From the NCBI GenBank assembly GCA_024516155.1, contig JAJJXM010000134.1, forward strand, positions 1 to 45,383: a DNA stretch of 45,383 nt, given 5' to 3'. Below are positions 9,317 to 19,410 of this stretch, one piece after another. Made by a program: the position numbers and the translations under genes. Each line of letters opens with the position of its first letter. Within the stretch, counting starts at the first letter, position 1. The DNA is from Pyronema omphalodes. Its lineage: Eukaryota; Ascomycota; Pezizomycetes; Pezizales; Pyronemataceae. A model generated the notes under the pieces. The model made no database searches and was not told where the DNA came from. It saw nothing but the letters and a program-made list of their open reading frames with translations.

Positions 9317-10163
9317 ATGTCGCCAAAACAACAACAGAACAACGCCCAACGATCGAAACAGTCCGAAAACGCGTACAATGTTCTAGCCGACCTTCCTCAT
9401 GATGGATCTACTCCTACTTTTGATGGAAGAGATGGAAAAGTTGATGAAGTTGATGGAAACTTCGCTGGAAAGCCCTTCCAGAGCGTGGTCTTGGCAGGAT
9501 CACCAGTTCTTTCGGCTTCAACACAGCAGCTACCGATGACACAACAGTTGGTAGAGCAGTACAGAGCCTACGCAGCCCGGATGGACCATTATCGTAATGG
9601 TTCTAAACCTACCTCCGATGGAAGCGATGGAAAAGGTGATGGAGTTGATGGAAACTTCACTGGGAAGGCCTCCCAGTGCGTGGTCCCGGCAGGATCACCA
9701 GCCCCTCCGGCTTCTACACCGCAGCAACAGGCGACAGCTGAACAAAGCCGGTTCAGCGACTACCACCGCTCATGTGTATCTGCAATTAATAAGGCAATCG
9801 CAGTTGACGACAACTATGCCACCCTAGATCAACTGTTTCACGACAACCAAGCCGAATTCACTGGAGCCAGCTTGCTGGGGATACAACAGATCCACCGGGA
9901 CACACAACGACGCTTCAATACCCTCGATGACACCATACGCAACAACAGCGATGAGATGCGCCACAGATTCGACGTTATGATGACCAAATTCAACGATCTG
10001 CTCTTCGAAAACCCGACGCTGCGCAAAGCATACAACTCTACACGGGCAGAAACAGCGGCTCTCAAGGCTGCTGTGGACGCCCTGATGAAGAAAATCAACG
10101 AACAGCAACAAGTCATTTCGGCGCCCCCCGCACCGAACCTCACGGCCTCTTCCTCAGCGATGG
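9317..10163 (+). pseudogene. Family C gag-like protein, C2, N-terminal part
   Basis: The first ATG in the conserved frame is at 9317 (MSPKQQQNN...). An upstream TTG at 9266 is open but is not a eukaryotic start. There is a conserved N-terminal segment (ENAYNVLADLPHDGS), an in-frame duplication of an acidic Gly/Asp segment (about 9404-9530 repeated at 9598-9730), a variable region, then the QIHRDTQRRF coiled coil. It is cut inside SSAM by the B1 tail, and the reading resumes at 19117. Unlike C3, C4 and C5, the copy has no C-terminal third. Confidence 0.7.
10150..10163. repeat. Target-site duplication of B1 (left copy)
   Basis: TTCCTCAGCGATGG, identical to 19103-19116 on the other side of B1. 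Confidence 0.92.
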
Positions 10164-10951
10164 ATTTATTTATTTATTTATTTATTAACTCATACACGCA
10201 TCCAACCGTAAGGTTATGGCGGAATCTACAGTAATTACAAAATTAAGAAACCCGGGTGTCAGGCCAGGCTCTCACTGGGTATGCCCCAGAGCTTGTCGCT
10301 AGGGTGTGGGGTTGTAGACCCCCAAGTCTCGTTGTGCTTTTCTTCGTCAAGCGTCGTCTGTTCCAGGAGCCCTGTACGCTCGGAGGCCACCTCGCCGGGT
10401 CGTTCCCCCATTTCCTCCACCCTTCCCCTCCCTTTTTTAACCGTTTTTCCACCTTTATTTCCTCCACAAAGCAAAAACAAACAAGCAAAAAGAAAAGACA
10501 AGAAGATATAACTCCCCCGGGTCAACGCCCCCCCATCGCACCTCTCTCCCCTGTGCCACTACCCTACTCTTCGTCCCTCCCCTCGCCCTTCACCACGCTC
10601 CTCCCTCTCGGCTCGCCAGCCATCCATCGTCCCCCTCCGTCCACTTCTCTCCGCGTCACCATCTCGTACTCGCCTCATTCGTGCTCCTCCCGTCCGTCTC
10701 CACCGCGTCTCTCCTCTCCCTCGACTCCTCGCCTCACTTTCACTCCCGTTTCAAAAAGAAAAAACACAAGACTCCATTCTCCACAACAACCACGCCTCCG
10801 CTCTCCCAGTCTCCCGTCTCCACTCTCTCCTCGTCATCGTCCGCTTCCTCCATCTCCCCTCTCCCTCGTCTCTCTCTCCGCTCTCGCCTCCCGCTTCTCC
10901 CTCCCTCCGTCCTCCTCCTACTTCTTTTTATTATTATTATTTTTTTTTTTT
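10164..10951 (-). other. LINE-B 3' UTR and tail, B1
   Basis: Read on the minus strand: an A-rich run directly after the ORF2 stop, about 450 bases of purine-rich sequence with no convincing coding capacity, then the shared tail module (about 10490-10164) ending in TAAA repeats. Long open frames here are artefacts of the purine/pyrimidine bias. Confidence 0.75.
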
Positions 10952-11257
10952 TTAATTATTAGAGGTAACCGCGTGCTCGTCCGTCAGGTCCAGCAGCGTC
11001 CCCCAGTCTGTTGTCAGCGTAGCAGATGTGTCCTCCTCAGCGGGGAGTTTACTTAACCTTGCGTGAGCCCACTCCGCAGTCGCTATCTTGGTCTCTGAGA
11101 TCATAGCAGACAGTGCTTTGGTTCCGGCGGTGGTATGTAAGATTGTCGGTAGTGTGAGGTGTCGTCGTCGTGGGATTTTCAGTGTACGTCGCAGTTCGGT
11201 CCGTTGGGAAGTGAAGTAGGGGCACGAGAGAATGAGATGTTTGGGGGATTGCGGAGG
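10952..11257 (-). CDS. LINE-B ORF2, B1, C-terminal end (beyond C1)
   Basis: Continues the B1 ORF2 beyond the C1 insertion, encoding the last part of the C-terminal knuckle region and ending in TAA at 10952-10954. With the 14-bp target repeat counted once, 13240-16949 plus 10952-11243 is 1334 codons in one frame, so C1 is the only visible defect of this ORF2. Confidence 0.85.
   Translation of the reverse strand, partial: PPQSPKHLILSCPYFTSQRTELRRTLKIPRRRHLTLPTILHTTAGTKALSAMISETKIATAEWAHARLSKLPAEEDTSATLTTDWGTLLDLTDEHAVTSNN
11244..11257. repeat. Target-site duplication of C1 (left copy)
   Basis: GGGGATTGCGGAGG, identical to 13240-13253. Confidence 0.93.
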
Positions 11258-13239
11258 TTTATTTATTTATTTATTAACTCATACACGCATCCAACCGTAA
11301 GGTTATGGCGGAATCTACAGTAAATACAAAATTAAGAAACCCGGGTGTCAGGCCAGGCTCTCACTGGGTATGCCCCAGAGCTTGTCGTTAGGGTGTGGGG
11401 TTGTAGACCCCCAAGTCTCGCTGTGCTTTTGTTCGTCAAGCGTCGTCTGTTCCAGGAGCCCTGTACGCTCGGAGGCCACCTCGCCGGGTCGTTCCCCCAT
11501 TTCCTCCACCCTTCCCCTCCCTTTTTTAACCATTTTTCCGCCTTTATTTCCTCCACAAAGCAAAAACAAAACCATAGCAAAGTTAAACAGCCGCCGGGCC
11601 ACCTACGCCCCCACTCTCCTCTCCTCTCTCAACTCCTCCGCTGGTGTCTTCTGATTCTTTGCCCTTTGAGACACCCGGGCCAGCCCTGCCCCTCTTCTCC
11701 TCCCCTCTCTCCCCTTCTCCCTCCTTCTTCCTCAGCCTTCTCGCTGCCCCGCCTCGCCTCTCTCCCCTTCTTGTCGGTGGTGTTGTCAGTCCAAGATTGC
11801 CATTCCCAAGCACAATCTGGACGTTGATGCCTCCGCTCTTGACGACTTCTGCCCAAGTCTTCTTTGCAGAGGAGGTTGTCGTTCTGGGTTGGTGGGTATT
11901 CTTTCCCCGGCCACCATTCTTTGTTGTAGGGGTCTTGCTGGGTGGCGCTGCCGTAGGTGTCGTCTCCTTTGCTTTCTGCTTCTTCCTCTGTGTAGCCTTC
12001 GCCTCCACAGTCTTCCATCCGTTCGTCTCAGCAGGGGCAGTGCTTGGGGCGTCGGGTAGAGGTGTGTCCTGAGCAGATGAACTGTCAGGGTGAGGTTCCG
12101 GTGTCGCATCGGATGACGTGATCGCGAGGAGAGGTAGGGGGGACATAGGCTTGAGGGCATCAAGCTTGTCCTGGGCGGCGGTAGTCGCATGTTTTGAGTG
12201 CATCAGGCTTCGCACCGGTGATGCCGTTCTCGGTTTGTGGTTCACCGGTCGTCTGTTTGTCGGTGAGGTGGGTTCGGTGTTCTGGTCGCTTCCCCTTCGC
12301 TTTCTCTTGCCAGGAGGGTTGCGAACAGCGTCCAGGACATCCTGAATGTCATGTTGGACGACGGAGAGCTGCATAGTCATCTCTTCCATCGCTGAGGAAG
12401 AGGCCGTGAGGTTCGGTGAGGGGGGAGCCGAAATGACTTGTTGCTGTTCGTCGATTTTCTTCGTCAGGGCGGCCACAGCAGCCTTGAGAGCTGCTGTTTC
12501 TCCCTGTGTAGAGTCGTATGCTGCGCGCAGCTTCGCATTTTCGCCGTGCACGTCGTTGAGTTTCGCCAGAACGGCGTCGAGCCTGTCGTTGATGTGGTCG
12601 CTTATGTCGCACATCTTCTCTTCGACTGTGTCGAAGCGGCGGTGAGTCTCTCTGTTGTCCTGGTTCACACCTAACAACGTGAGGGCACTGATCCGTGAGT
12701 GGTTCGCTGCCAATGATCTGTCCAGGCACGCTTCATCGCGTGCTCCATATTCTTCAAGGATGAACTTGATCATTTCATGGCGCCAGATATACAGCGATCG
12801 GGTGGTTGTGTCGTGTTGCTGGTCTGTTGAAGCCGAAGGAACTGGTGATCCTTCCAAGACCACGTTCTGGAGGGGTTCTCCAGCACTGTTTCCATCAACT
12901 TCATCAACTATTCCATCTCTTCCATCAAAAGTAGGCTTAGATCCATCATGAGGAAGGTCGGCTAGAACATTGTACGCGTTTTCGGACCGTTTCGATCGTT
13001 GGGCGTTGTTCTGTCGTTGTTTTGGCGACATTTCGTGAGGTGGGGTAAGCCAAAACTCGTGAAAACTCTGATTTTGCGACAAAAGTCAACAAAAACAACG
13101 TAGAATTCCCTGAAAATTCAGAGAATAACGTAACAGAGTGCTGCGAATCCGAATCCGATGAGAAAACCGGGGGTTTCGGTGCTCGTTGTTGAGAATGCAG
13201 GGGGGGGGGTCGCCGTTGCCGTGTGGTGTCGAGAAGGCT
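11258..13239 (-). mobile_element. Family C copy C1, full length, B-type tail
   Basis: A complete 1.98-kb element with 5' cap, 5' UTR, one ORF, tail module and TAAA repeats, flanked by a perfect 14-bp duplication. It disrupts B1 ORF2, so C mobilised after B1 arrived. Ten extra bases (13230-13239) lie between the target repeat and the cap. This is the cleanest reference copy of the family. Confidence 0.93.
11583..13031 (-). CDS. Family C gag-like coiled-coil protein, C1 (482 aa)
   Basis: Starts at the ATG at 13031 (MSPKQRQNN), downstream of an open but non-ATG stretch. N-terminal 60 residues and C-terminal 280 residues match other C copies closely. The segment between (about residues 60-150: SLYIWRHEMIKFILEEYG ... 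LDAVLAKLNDVHGEN) is very different from C2-C6 while keeping coiled-coil heptads. The second half has a KRKRRG basic patch, a Ser/Pro/Thr linker, KTWAEVVKSGG, and an Arg/Gly/Glu-rich tail. No catalytic domain. Probable RNA-binding, ORF1-type protein of a non-autonomous element; identity unproven. Confidence 0.8.
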   Translation of the reverse strand: MSPKQRQNNAQRSKRSENAYNVLADLPHDGSKPTFDGRDGIVDEVDGNSAGEPLQNVVLEGSPVPSASTDQQHDTTTRSLYIWRHEMIKFILEEYGARDEACLDRSLAANHSRISALTLLGVNQDNRETHRRFDTVEEKMCDISDHINDRLDAVLAKLNDVHGENAKLRAAYDSTQGETAALKAAVAALTKKIDEQQQVISAPPSPNLTASSSAMEEMTMQLSVVQHDIQDVLDAVRNPPGKRKRRGSDQNTEPTSPTNRRPVNHKPRTASPVRSLMHSKHATTAAQDKLDALKPMSPLPLLAITSSDATPEPHPDSSSAQDTPLPDAPSTAPAETNGWKTVEAKATQRKKQKAKETTPTAAPPSKTPTTKNGGRGKNTHQPRTTTSSAKKTWAEVVKSGGINVQIVLGNGNLGLTTPPTRRGERRGGAARRLRKKEGEGERGEEKRGRAGPGVSKGKESEDTSGGVERGEESGGVGGPAAV

Positions 13240-13253
13240 GGGGATTGCGGAGG
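13240..13253. repeat. Target-site duplication of C1 (right copy)
   Basis: GGGGATTGCGGAGG, identical to 11244-11257. Confidence 0.93.
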
Positions 13254-16200
13254 GTGAAGGGGGCATGAGCACAAGCGGGAGGGGTATTGGGCGGTGGGGG
13301 GATGAGCAAGGCAGTCCAAAAAATAACCGTGTCCGGTTCGCAATCCCAAGATTGCGGTTGATAGTTTGCGTGGTAGGGCCGTGTAGGCATGGTCGAGGCG
13401 TCGACGGTGTGGGGCGTCGTATGTTTTAAGATTCGGCGCGGAGGAGTACCAGGTCGTCCAGTCTTGGATGTATTGATCGTGAATCTGTCGACGTATCCAT
13501 GACAGGGAGACCGGTAGCGAAGAGGGGGGAGTTAGGGTGGTTGCAGTTTTGGCGAGGAGGTCGGCTTGGTCATTCCCGGGTATATCGGTATGTCCTGGGA
13601 CCCAATGTAAGGTGACGGATGTGTCTTTGGAACGGAGGGAGGAGGCGATGTCGTGTATAGCGCGGGCGAGCTCTTGGCCCGGACCATATGTTGTACGGGA
13701 GGCGCGGAGGATGGCCGCCTGGTTGTCTGTAAAGACGTGTATCCGGCGGCGTCGGAGGTGGTTGTGGGAGATGATTTTGTGGCACATCTCGAGGCAGTCG
13801 TGAATTGCTCGTAGCTCGGCGTCGAACACTTCCGTGGTCGTGCCCATGGGGATGGATTCGTTGACTTGACGGGGGAAACCTGAGGTGATGCAGTATCCGG
13901 CGCCTGTTTTTCCTTCGAGTTGGGAGCCGTCTGTGTAGGCGATAATGTTGGTTTTGTCGTCACTCAGGTCGCGGATCAGCGAGAGGTGTTCGACGGCGGC
14001 TTCGGGTTTGGGGAGGGAGGATATCTTTATTCGTAGGGGTGAGCTTATCCACGGGGTGGGATTTGGGTGTGCCGTGTCCTCGATTTCGTCGTCTGGTAAT
14101 ATCCACTGACCGACGGAGCGGAGCATGCGAACGAGGCGCGAGGGGGCTTTCTGGGTGGTGTTCCAGGGGTAGTCATATTCGGACGGGTCACATATGGAGG
14201 TGGGGAAGTGGTTGGGCACGGGGTAGGAGGAAGGGCAGCGTCTAACTACGGGGTGGGAAGGGGGGAGGGAGAGGAGGCGGAGAGCGTATTTGCGGCTGCG
14301 GCGTTGAAGGCGAACTGCGACGGGGGGTATGGCGGCTTCGTTGTGTAGGGCCACTATGGGGGTCGATGTGAATGCGTTTAGTATGCGGCGTAGGGCGGAG
14401 TTTTGTTGCGTTTGTAGTGTGCTGGCCAGTCCTTTTTGTCCATTCCACCAGATCTCAGAGCCAAAATCCGACCTAGAGGTTACACACGCTTGATAAAGTG
14501 TACGGGTCGCTGAGGGGGACAGACCTGTTTCGTGACGTACCAAACTTCGGAGGGCGTTGAGGGACCTAGCGGCGGCCGTCAGTCTTGTTTTTACATGTTG
14601 GGAAAAGGAAAGTTTGCGATCAAAATGTATGCCAATCCACCGGACCACGTCCTTGCTGCCTCCTTGAGTCCCAGGGGTGACTATGGTGCCGTTAGGTAAG
14701 CGCACGTTTGTTGCTTCGCTGTGTTCATCGATTCGCGACTTATGGAAGTGCAGCATCTCCGATTTGGAATCGTCGAATGCTACCGCGTTTGTCTGCGCCC
14801 AGTTGAATGCGGTGCGAGCGGCTGCTTCCAGGGCGCGCGCATTTTGTTCTCTCGTTCGTCCATGGGCCACCAAGGCAACGTCGTCTATATAGCTAGGGGT
14901 CCACAGGGTCGGGTGTTCGGATTGTAAGGCGTCAAAGAGGGGGCGAAGGTATATGAGGAAGAGTATTGGCGACGCGGGGGATCCCTGGGGAATGCCGGTT
15001 TGAATTGGTCGCTGTGAATCTGTTCTGCCGTCAAATGATAGTGCGGTTGTGCGGTCACTTAAGAATGAGGAACACCACGATATTACCGCCTGTGGGCAGC
15101 CGAGTGAGTGCATAGTTGCCAGTAATCTGGCGGAGGAGACGTTATCGAAAGCTCCTCGTACATCTAAAAATAGGGCAGACGTCACGAAGCGATTTCCCGC
15201 GTTAACTTCTACCTCATGCGTCAGTGCCATCGCGGCGTCAATTGCCGAGCGTTTTGGGCGCCCGCCAATCCGGTCCTTATGCAGGATTTCGTGCGACTCC
15301 GCCATAAGGCTGAGCCGGGTCGCCATGAGTTTTTCTAGCACCTTGCCCAAGCAGTTGAGTAAGGCGATCGGGCGGTATACCTTTATGGCGCTATAGTCCG
15401 GTTTGTTTGGTTTAGGTATCACCAACGTCGTGGCCTCTCGCCAGCTCCGCGGATGATATCCTTTCGTTCCTAAGGTTGAGTACAGGGCGTTGAAAACTTT
15501 GGGGACTGCATCGTACGCCTTCCTAAGGCACGCGAACGTGATGGAGTCCGGGCCGGGGGCTTTCTTGGGGGAGGATGTTGTGATAGCGGTACGAATTTCT
15601 TCGGGGGTGAATGTTTTCCAGGGGAGTTGGGGGTTGGGTCGTGAGGTGCGTGTGGGGGGGGCAGCTGGGGGGGGAGGGAATAACGCTTGAAAGGCCTCTA
15701 CCTTACTGTCGAAGTCGACGCATATCTTCTCCATTCCTCCTACCTGTGTCTTGATCGGTGGTGTCAATTGAGCGCGGCGCGGGTTTGTATATCGGAAGGC
15801 CGCCCATATGTCTGGTCCTTCCACCGCGGCTAAGTATTCCTTCCACATGGAGTCCTTTGCATGTCGGACTTTCCTGTAGTGGGCGTTTCGAGACTGTTTG
15901 TATTCGGCGAGGTGTTGGGGAAGGCGGGCCTGTTTCCATCTCCTCCTGGCCCGGGTCATGTCTTTACGTGTCAGGCGTACCTCCTCCGTCCACCATCTCT
16001 TCGACCGCGGGGTTGGGGTGAGGGTAGGTGTTGATATCGTGGCGGCGGTTTGGATAGAGTCGCGAAGGAGGGCAGCCCATTCGTCGAGGTTCTCGGCGGA
16101 GGGGTTGGCTCGGAGGTGGGACCACCGGGGGTAGGAAGCTTCGGTGAGACGTTGCAATTCTTCGGTGAAGGTCTCCCAGTCCGTCTTGCGCCAGTTTAGT

Positions 16201-16949
16201 CGTGTAGTGTCGCCGGCGGTGTTGTGGTGGTCTGGGTGTAAGGAGTTGATTTGGAAACGGATCACCTCGTGGTCCGATCCCGTGGCAATGCCGTCGTCAA
16301 TGGCCCAAGAAGAAATTTCCCTTGCCATCGCCGGGGCTGCCAGAGTCAGGTCGAGGACCGAAGAGCCCGATCCGTCTCGATAGTGGTAAGTAGGAACGTC
16401 CGGGACGTTTACCAGTTGCCAGTGATGGTCTTCCATCAGTTCCACCAGCACGTCTGCTCTCGCTGGTCTGCGTGCGTGGGAGTTCCACAGAGGGTGATGG
16501 GCATTGAGGTCCCCTGTGATCACGCAACGGTGGGGGAGAGTGAGGGGGGTAAGGGAGCGGGGGACGGTATATAATTTTGTTTGGGGGTCTTTTTCATTAT
16601 AGATATTTAAGAGGTAAAAGGAGGGAATGAGTGTGGTGCTGACCTCGAGCACCTGGAGGTCAGGATCTCCGCTGACGTCCGGTCTTGGTGTGACTCGAAC
16701 ATGTGGGTTGAGGCGAGAGATATATGCAGCAGTGCGATTGACTTTGTGGTGGCTGCGGGGGGGAAGTAACAAAAGGAAATCTGGATGTGTGATTGCGTAC
16801 CGGGGATCTTTAACGTTAATCTCTTGTACCAGCAATATGTCTGTTTTGGATCCTGCTGAGTTCAGCAGTGTTGTTAGTGCGGTGGCGCTGCGATTCGTGT
16901 TATGTGACACGATGCGAAGGGTCGCCGCTGATGAGTCGTATCTATTCAT
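13240..16949 (-). CDS. LINE-B ORF2, B1, main part: endonuclease / RT / RNase H
   Basis: Same plan as LINE-A ORF2 but clearly diverged. Endonuclease with VQEIN, GDLNAHH and GSDHE; RT with FLDVRGAFDN, GIPQGSPASP and YIDD (near plus-strand 14885); RNase H with YTDGS, FDAE, TDNQAA and HWVPGHT. About 1236 native residues are read before C1. The frame then runs on into C1 and yields about 50 foreign residues up to 13086, which are not part of the protein. The ATG at 16947-16949 overlaps the ORF1 TAG (ATGAATAG). Confidence 0.93.
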
Positions 16950-18852
16950 CAGCGGTCATGGTGGTGTCGGCGATGGGGTTTATTTCGGCGGGGATGGCGT
17001 CTAGGGGTGTTGTCTCCGGGCGAGTCTTCTGCCAGGCTTCCCTGACGGCGTTCCCTTTGACGGGGCAGCGGGTGCTGTATGCGGCCTGGTGGACGTCTGT
17101 GAGGCCAGCGGCGACACAATTGGCACACTTGTAGAGGGTGTGTTGACATTTGCGGCCCTGGATTGTGGGACACTGGCCGCATTGGTGATATTCGGTGGGG
17201 TGAGGGGCGGCGCATATCGCGCAAGCGGGGCCATTGTCAGCTGGGCAGATTGCATGATGATGTCCAAATTTCTGGCACCTGCGGCATTGGTCAATGGAAC
17301 GAGCGGTGAAGAATTCTGTCACCTTGCGTTGTTCGAATAATACTGTCACCTTTGTTCTCTTGAGGAGGTCGTATTCCTCGCTGGACTTCAGTGCGATCAT
17401 CACACTGGAGGCGGTCTTACCAACACGCTTGTCCGGGTGAGAGACGTACCTTGGGGGTTGTGTCAGGCGTACTTTGTGATTCGTCTCGATTTCTTGCTGC
17501 AATTTTTGCATACCCTCGGCGGTGTCCTCGTAGTAGTCCGTGGGGATTCCGTGGACTGCCAGCTTATACCATTTTTCGTGAAGTCGGGGGGGCAAGAGGT
17601 TCGGGTGGACTTTGCAGGCAGCGGCGTGGATAACAGAGAGGTGGGGGGTGAGATCGGTAATGGATGTGTTCGGGGAGGGGGTAAGCATGAGGTTTCCTGC
17701 GATATTTTTCCTAACCGTCATGATGTTTCCTTCCACCTTCGCCTTGTGTAGGGCTTCGTTGATAGCTAATCCAATGGCGATCTTAGAGCTATCGGGCAGG
17801 GCACGGGGGTCAGGGCAGGGGATCACAATGTCTTGGACGCGGGGGGGGTTCGTGCGTTGGGGATTGGGTTTGGTGGTCTTAGGGGGGGTCGTTGATGGGG
17901 CGGCGGCTTTCTCTTTGAACAGCTTGACGGACGAGGGTATTGGTCCTTGCCACGGTTCGTTCGCCTGGGGTGGGGGAGGGGGTAGGTGAGGGGGAGTAGG
18001 GAGCTCGTTCTTCCGGAGTTCAGCTTCGGTGTTCAAGCACCTCTGTTTCCAGTACTCGGCTTCGCTGAGGCGGGGGGCATGTTTGGAGGGTAAATCGAGA
18101 GGGGCGTTAACGGGCTGGGTATCGGGGCTGGTGGTCTCGAGGGGGGTGGGGGATGCGGAGACGGGGGTGGGGGACACGGCGGTAGCTGTTCCTTTCGGTA
18201 GGAGGGACGGGGCGAGGAGTTGGACGGCATCGTAGATGGATTGGAGGAGGGACTGGTTCTTGTTGATTGTCTTGAACGCTTTGTTGATTCTGTCGTTCGT
18301 TGTCTGGTCGGCGTGACGAAACATGTCCGCGGTGGTAGCAAGATTGTGGTGGAGGACGTCGATGGATTGAGCGAGGGCGGCGTTGCTGTGAGGTGTGGCG
18401 TTTGTCGGAGCGATGTCGGGGTGGAGTCGTTTGACTTGTGCAGAAACGGGGGTGGAGTCTTCGGCGATATGGGTGATAGTATGGGCAGTGGAGGCGGCGG
18501 GGCGTTTTTTCTGTTTTCCGGTGGTTTGTTGGATGGAGTATTTGGGGTCATTGTTGCTCAGTTGATCGGGGGTGTCGAAGTTCTCAGGGAGGGGTTTTTT
18601 GTTGTGGGGTGTTTTGGGTGGGGCGTTGGTGGTGTTGCGAGAAGTTGGCGTTGGGGAGCTGTCTCGGGGAGACGCGTCGTCGTCGCTGGAATCCTCGCTG
18701 ACGTCAGAGCACGTGTCTACGTGCATCTCAACGTCGGACGCGTCGGACTCGTGCGGCTCTGCGTTAGCGCGTGGATTTTTTTCGGGCGCCCGAGGGGGTT
18801 CTTTATCGGGGGGGAGAGGTTGTTTCTCCACAACGGTGGATCGGGGAGGCAT
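16942..18852 (-). CDS. LINE-B ORF1 gag-like protein, B1 (636 aa), intact
   Basis: ATG at 18852 (MPPRSTVVEK). Acidic/Ser-rich N-terminus (DVEMHVDTCSDVSEDSSDDD), a helical region around residues 180-230, a Pro-rich linker, then a conserved block (WYKLAVHGIPTDYYED...) and three Cys/His clusters at the C-terminus: CRRCQKFGHHHAIC (CX2CX4HX4C), CAICAAPHP..., CANCVAAG.... This matches jockey/Tad-type gag proteins, which bind element RNA. It is colinear with LINE-A ORF1 but only partly alike. The stop overlaps the start of ORF2. Confidence 0.92.
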   Translation of the reverse strand: MPPRSTVVEKQPLPPDKEPPRAPEKNPRANAEPHESDASDVEMHVDTCSDVSEDSSDDDASPRDSSPTPTSRNTTNAPPKTPHNKKPLPENFDTPDQLSNNDPKYSIQQTTGKQKKRPAASTAHTITHIAEDSTPVSAQVKRLHPDIAPTNATPHSNAALAQSIDVLHHNLATTADMFRHADQTTNDRINKAFKTINKNQSLLQSIYDAVQLLAPSLLPKGTATAVSPTPVSASPTPLETTSPDTQPVNAPLDLPSKHAPRLSEAEYWKQRCLNTEAELRKNELPTPPHLPPPPPQANEPWQGPIPSSVKLFKEKAAAPSTTPPKTTKPNPQRTNPPRVQDIVIPCPDPRALPDSSKIAIGLAINEALHKAKVEGNIMTVRKNIAGNLMLTPSPNTSITDLTPHLSVIHAAACKVHPNLLPPRLHEKWYKLAVHGIPTDYYEDTAEGMQKLQQEIETNHKVRLTQPPRYVSHPDKRVGKTASSVMIALKSSEEYDLLKRTKVTVLFEQRKVTEFFTARSIDQCRRCQKFGHHHAICPADNGPACAICAAPHPTEYHQCGQCPTIQGRKCQHTLYKCANCVAAGLTDVHQAAYSTRCPVKGNAVREAWQKTRPETTPLDAIPAEINPIADTTMTADE

Positions 18853-19102
18853 CGGAATTTCGGAATAAGTTTGTTTGGCGGTAGCGACAAGGAATCCGCG
18901 ATTGAGACGATGATTTTTGATGTGGGTGGAGGGTGGTGTTGATGGAACCGGTTCGCGGGGCTTTTCTCAGGGGCCCGAAAACTCCTTTTCGATGAAAACT
19001 CAACGAAAAAGAGAGGGCCTGATCTGGAAATGCTGCGAATAGGTAATTCGGGGCTGCCGAACAATAATCCGCGATAAAATCTTGCGATTTTGGCGTGGTT
19101 GT
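18853..19102 (-). other. LINE-B 5' UTR, B1
   Basis: About 250 bases that match the B2 5' UTR, except that B1 begins at ACAACCACGCC and lacks the cap with the C-tract. Contains AAAAAGAGTTTTCGGGCCCC-type stretches shared by B2 and B3. Confidence 0.75.
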
Positions 19103-19116
19103 TTCCTCAGCGATGG
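19103..19116. repeat. Target-site duplication of B1 (right copy)
   Basis: TTCCTCAGCGATGG, identical to 10150-10163. Confidence 0.92.
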
Positions 19117-19410
19117 AAGAGATGACCATGCAACTGTCCGTCGTCCACCACGACATCCAGGATGTCCTGCACGCGGTTCGCAACCCTCCTGGCAAGAGAA
19201 AGCGAAGGGGAAGCAACCAGAACACCGAACCCACCTCACCAACTACCAGAGCACCGGTCAACCACAAACCGAGAGCTGCATCACCGGTGCGAAGCCTGAT
19301 GCACTCGAAACATGCGACTACCGCCGCCCAGGACAAGCTTGATGCTCTCAAGCTTATGTCCCCCCTACCTCTCCTCGCAATCACGTCGACCGAAGCGACA
19401 CCGGAACCTC
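19103..19410 (+). pseudogene. C2 coding remnant between B1 and C3
   Basis: Continues the C2 ORF (SSAMEEMTMQLSVVHHD ... TSTEATPEP) and stops at GGAACCTC (19410), where C3 starts. The last third of the ORF and the tail of C2 are absent from the window. See the template-jump finding. Confidence 0.85.

Larger units (their letters stand above)
9104..10163 (+). mobile_element. Family C copy C2, 5' part
   Basis: Begins with 17 bases of unclear origin (9104-9120), then the standard C cap (CACCACACGGCAACGG and a C-tract at 9140-9148). It is cut at 10163 by B1 and resumes at 19103-19410, where it stops abruptly at the start of C3, without a 3' tail of its own. Confidence 0.85.
10164..19102 (-). mobile_element. 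LINE-B copy B1, nearly full length, split by C1
   Basis: Minus-strand Tad1-like LINE of about 6.9 kb once C1 and one of its target copies are discounted. Order on the minus strand: 5' UTR (19102-18853), ORF1, ORF2, 3' UTR with internal A-tract (plus-strand T-run near 10940-10953), tail module and TAAA repeats. The 5' cap is missing, so B1 is truncated by about 40 bases relative to B2. A perfect 14-bp target duplication flanks it. Inserted in C2. Confidence 0.93.

Noticed and set aside
10256..11056. 266-codon plus-strand frame in the B1 3' UTR
   Set aside because: Pure pyrimidine-biased complement of the purine-rich LINE-B UTR and tail; no domain and not in the element's sense direction.
9104..19116. 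B1 and C1 as one chimeric gene encoding RT fused to a novel C-terminus
   Set aside because: The extra residues after PPQSP come from reading into C1's 5' UTR; the exact 14-bp repeat shows a later insertion, and the native ORF continues at 11243.
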